Below, one piece after another: positions 15,333-16,224 of a stretch of DNA of 16,224 bases. The notes below the pieces were generated by a model, which saw only the letters and a program-made list of their open reading frames with translations, was not told the origin of the DNA and made no database searches. A program made the position numbers and the translations under genes. Source of the DNA: Sulfuritalea sp. (GTDB taxonomy: Bacteria; Pseudomonadota; Gammaproteobacteria; Burkholderiales; Rhodocyclaceae); the NCBI GenBank assembly GCA_021738105.1, contig JAIPCS010000060.1, forward strand, positions 1-16,224, read 5' to 3'. Position 1 is the first letter of the stretch; each line of letters opens with the position of its first letter.

Positions 15333-15742
15333 GGTTTCTACGCGCACCACAGCTCACTTGATTGCATGGCGCGTCGCCAATCACTTGATATCGCCGTTAC
15401 CGCATACCGCAACCAGGCAATAGTCAAATTTGGCTGGTGCTACCGGCCGGGTAGCCGCTGCAGGGTGCAGATTCTTCACAGCCATTTGTAAATTCACTGC
15501 AATGTCGATCGCGGCACCGTGCCACCAGCGCCGACTTTTTGCTCCGACCCGGGAAATCTTCCCGGAATGCTCGGGGGCGCATCGTCCTTAATACATTCTC
15601 TCCAGGAACTGAATACCGACCGATTGTCCGCCGCAAACCTCTTTCCTGAGGCCAACTCGATCCCCGCGCCAGCGTACAACCAAAATCGATCATCCGCAGG
15701 CAAACGGTTTGCCTTGCGCGGAAAGGCCATGCCGTCTGCCCG
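15333..15742. other. Gene-free stretch between tRNA-Ser and the propeller gene
   Basis: About 410 bases. Small open frames on both strands lack ribosome sites and recognisable motifs, so I call none. It holds repeat copy 4 and two perfect 7-bp hairpins with 3-base loops: CCGGGAA/TTCCCGG at 15549-15565 and AGGCAAA/TTTGCCT at 15698-15714. The second lies about 28 bases past the propeller gene's stop on that gene's strand but lacks a T-run, so it is at best a weak terminator. No repeat of the tRNA 3' end (an integration scar) is visible here. Confidence 0.5.
15517..15539 (+). repeat. Short dispersed repeat, copy 4
   Basis: CCGT, GCCA, CCA, G, then CGCCGACTTTT, followed by one more T. It shares the last 15 bases exactly with copies 2 and 3. 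The bases before it (GCA) match those before copy 1. It lies in gene-free DNA. No inverted partner is found within 150 bases. Confidence 0.55.
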
Positions 15743-16224
15743 CTATTTCACACCGGCAAAAATGAGTTTGCCAAATCGCTGCGTCCAGTTGCTTCCGATG
15801 ACTTTGCCGGAAACCGTAAAGTGGTCGTTGCCGTCGTGGCGATAGTAGAGCAGCTTGCCATCATTCTTTGCGCCCAAGAGTGTGCCGTTGCTGCTGGCGG
15901 CAATGGTGGAGAAGCCACCCCAGCCGCTGCCTATTTTCTTGTTGGCGACGACCCAGTTGAAATTCGCATCGTGACGGAAAACTTGCAGGTCTCCGTTCTG
16001 CCTGACGACATACAGCTTGCCTTTTCCGCCAGCAATCACATGGACGGGCTTCTGCCATTCCGTACCAATATTTCGTCCGGCGATTGTGAAATTGAAATTT
16101 GCATCGTGGTGATAGAACTTCAGGACGCCGCCATTTTCGATGGCATAGATGTCGCCATTCCCGCCTGAGATGACGTCCTTGAAACCTCCCCATCCGGATC
16201 CGATCTTTTTGCCACCGATGCTCC
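15743..16224 (-). CDS. Tachylectin-like beta-propeller protein (C-terminal part; runs off the right edge)
   Basis: The minus-strand frame is open from the window edge to a stop at 15743-15745, giving 160 codons. It consists of three tandem units of exactly 45 residues (about 16070-16204, 15935-16069, 15800-15934) plus an 18-residue closing piece. Each unit runs IGxxW, a strand rich in I/V/A, NG or KG with L/I-Y, an NGxL turn, then F/Y-Y/F-R/H-HD. This resembles the tachylectin-2 beta-propeller blade (~47 residues, G-x-G-W-x-x-F start), a sugar-binding lectin fold. The terminal 18-residue piece may close the ring by pairing with the N-terminal blade. A GTG at 16039 is not the true start, since repeats continue upstream. 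The N-terminus, any signal peptide and any fused domain lie outside the window. Function is unknown; surface or secreted carbohydrate binding is a guess. Confidence 0.8.
   Translation of the reverse strand, partial: SIGGKKIGSGWGGFKDVISGGNGDIYAIENGGVLKFYHHDANFNFTIAGRNIGTEWQKPVHVIAGGKGKLYVVRQNGDLQVFRHDANFNWVVANKKIGSGWGGFSTIAASSNGTLLGAKNDGKLLYYRHDGNDHFTVSGKVIGSNWTQRFGKLIFAGVK
15800..16204 (-). repeat. Three tandem 135-bp coding units of the propeller
   Basis: Units at 16070-16204, 15935-16069 and 15800-15934 align without any gap over 45 codons. Units 1 and 3 share IGSGWGGF at their start; units 1 and 2 share HDANFN near residue 33. DNA identity is lower than protein similarity, so these are old duplications rather than fresh slippage. 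Confidence 0.75.

Noticed and set aside
15494..15730. 78-codon minus-strand frame just past the propeller gene
   Set aside because: No ribosome site and no recognisable domain. It crosses the dispersed repeat and a hairpin, so I treat it as gene-free DNA.

Overview
The window looks like ordinary chromosomal DNA from a GC-rich Gram-negative bacterium, most likely a betaproteobacterium (Burkholderiales or a close relative). This is inferred from the gene families, from signal-peptide-bearing and inner-membrane transport genes, and from the style of the operons. No rRNA or species marker is present, so the placement is soft.

Layout. (1) 1-1981, plus strand: the tail of an unknown gene, then a D-2-hydroxyacid (glyoxylate/hydroxypyruvate) reductase and a GlxR/GarR-type tartronate semialdehyde reductase, a plausible C2/C3 acid pair. 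(2) 1982-2300: a gene-free stretch holding an inverted pair of a short repeat. (3) 2301-3233, minus: cysteine synthase A. (4) 3383-4444, plus: a membrane diguanylate cyclase. (5) 4464-5024, minus: a MarR-like winged-helix regulator, divergent from (6) 5149-12807, plus: one tightly packed row of eight genes, dctP-dctQ-dctM-type TRAP transporter, pxpB, pxpC, pxpA (ATP-dependent 5-oxoprolinase), a bifunctional NAD(P)HX repair enzyme (nnr) and an EamA/DMT exporter. (7) 12764-14254, minus: a membrane-anchored, FMN-binding glutamate-synthase-like protein, overlapping the exporter tail to tail. (8) 14305-15153, plus: nadC. (9) 15206-15296: tRNA-Ser(GGA) with its own promoter and a strong terminator. 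(10) 15333-15742: gene-free. (11) 15743 to the right edge, minus: the C-terminal part of a tachylectin-like beta-propeller protein.

How the genes fit together. The centre is a self-contained 5-oxoproline (pyroglutamate) module: a divergent regulator, a periplasmic binding protein plus two membrane subunits for uptake, and the three-subunit enzyme that hydrolyses 5-oxoproline to glutamate with ATP. Start/stop overlaps (ATGA junctions) bind transporter and enzyme genes into one translationally coupled unit. The regulator-dctP gap carries a helically phased repeat that could be its operator.

The least expected signals are a 23-bp repeat in four copies (two as an inverted pair behind glxR/cysK, one inside nnr, one in the gene-free DNA near the right end), a shortened epimerase domain in nnr, and the propeller gene built of exact 45-residue units beyond the tRNA. 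I see no CRISPR array, transposase, phage gene or evident new defence system.
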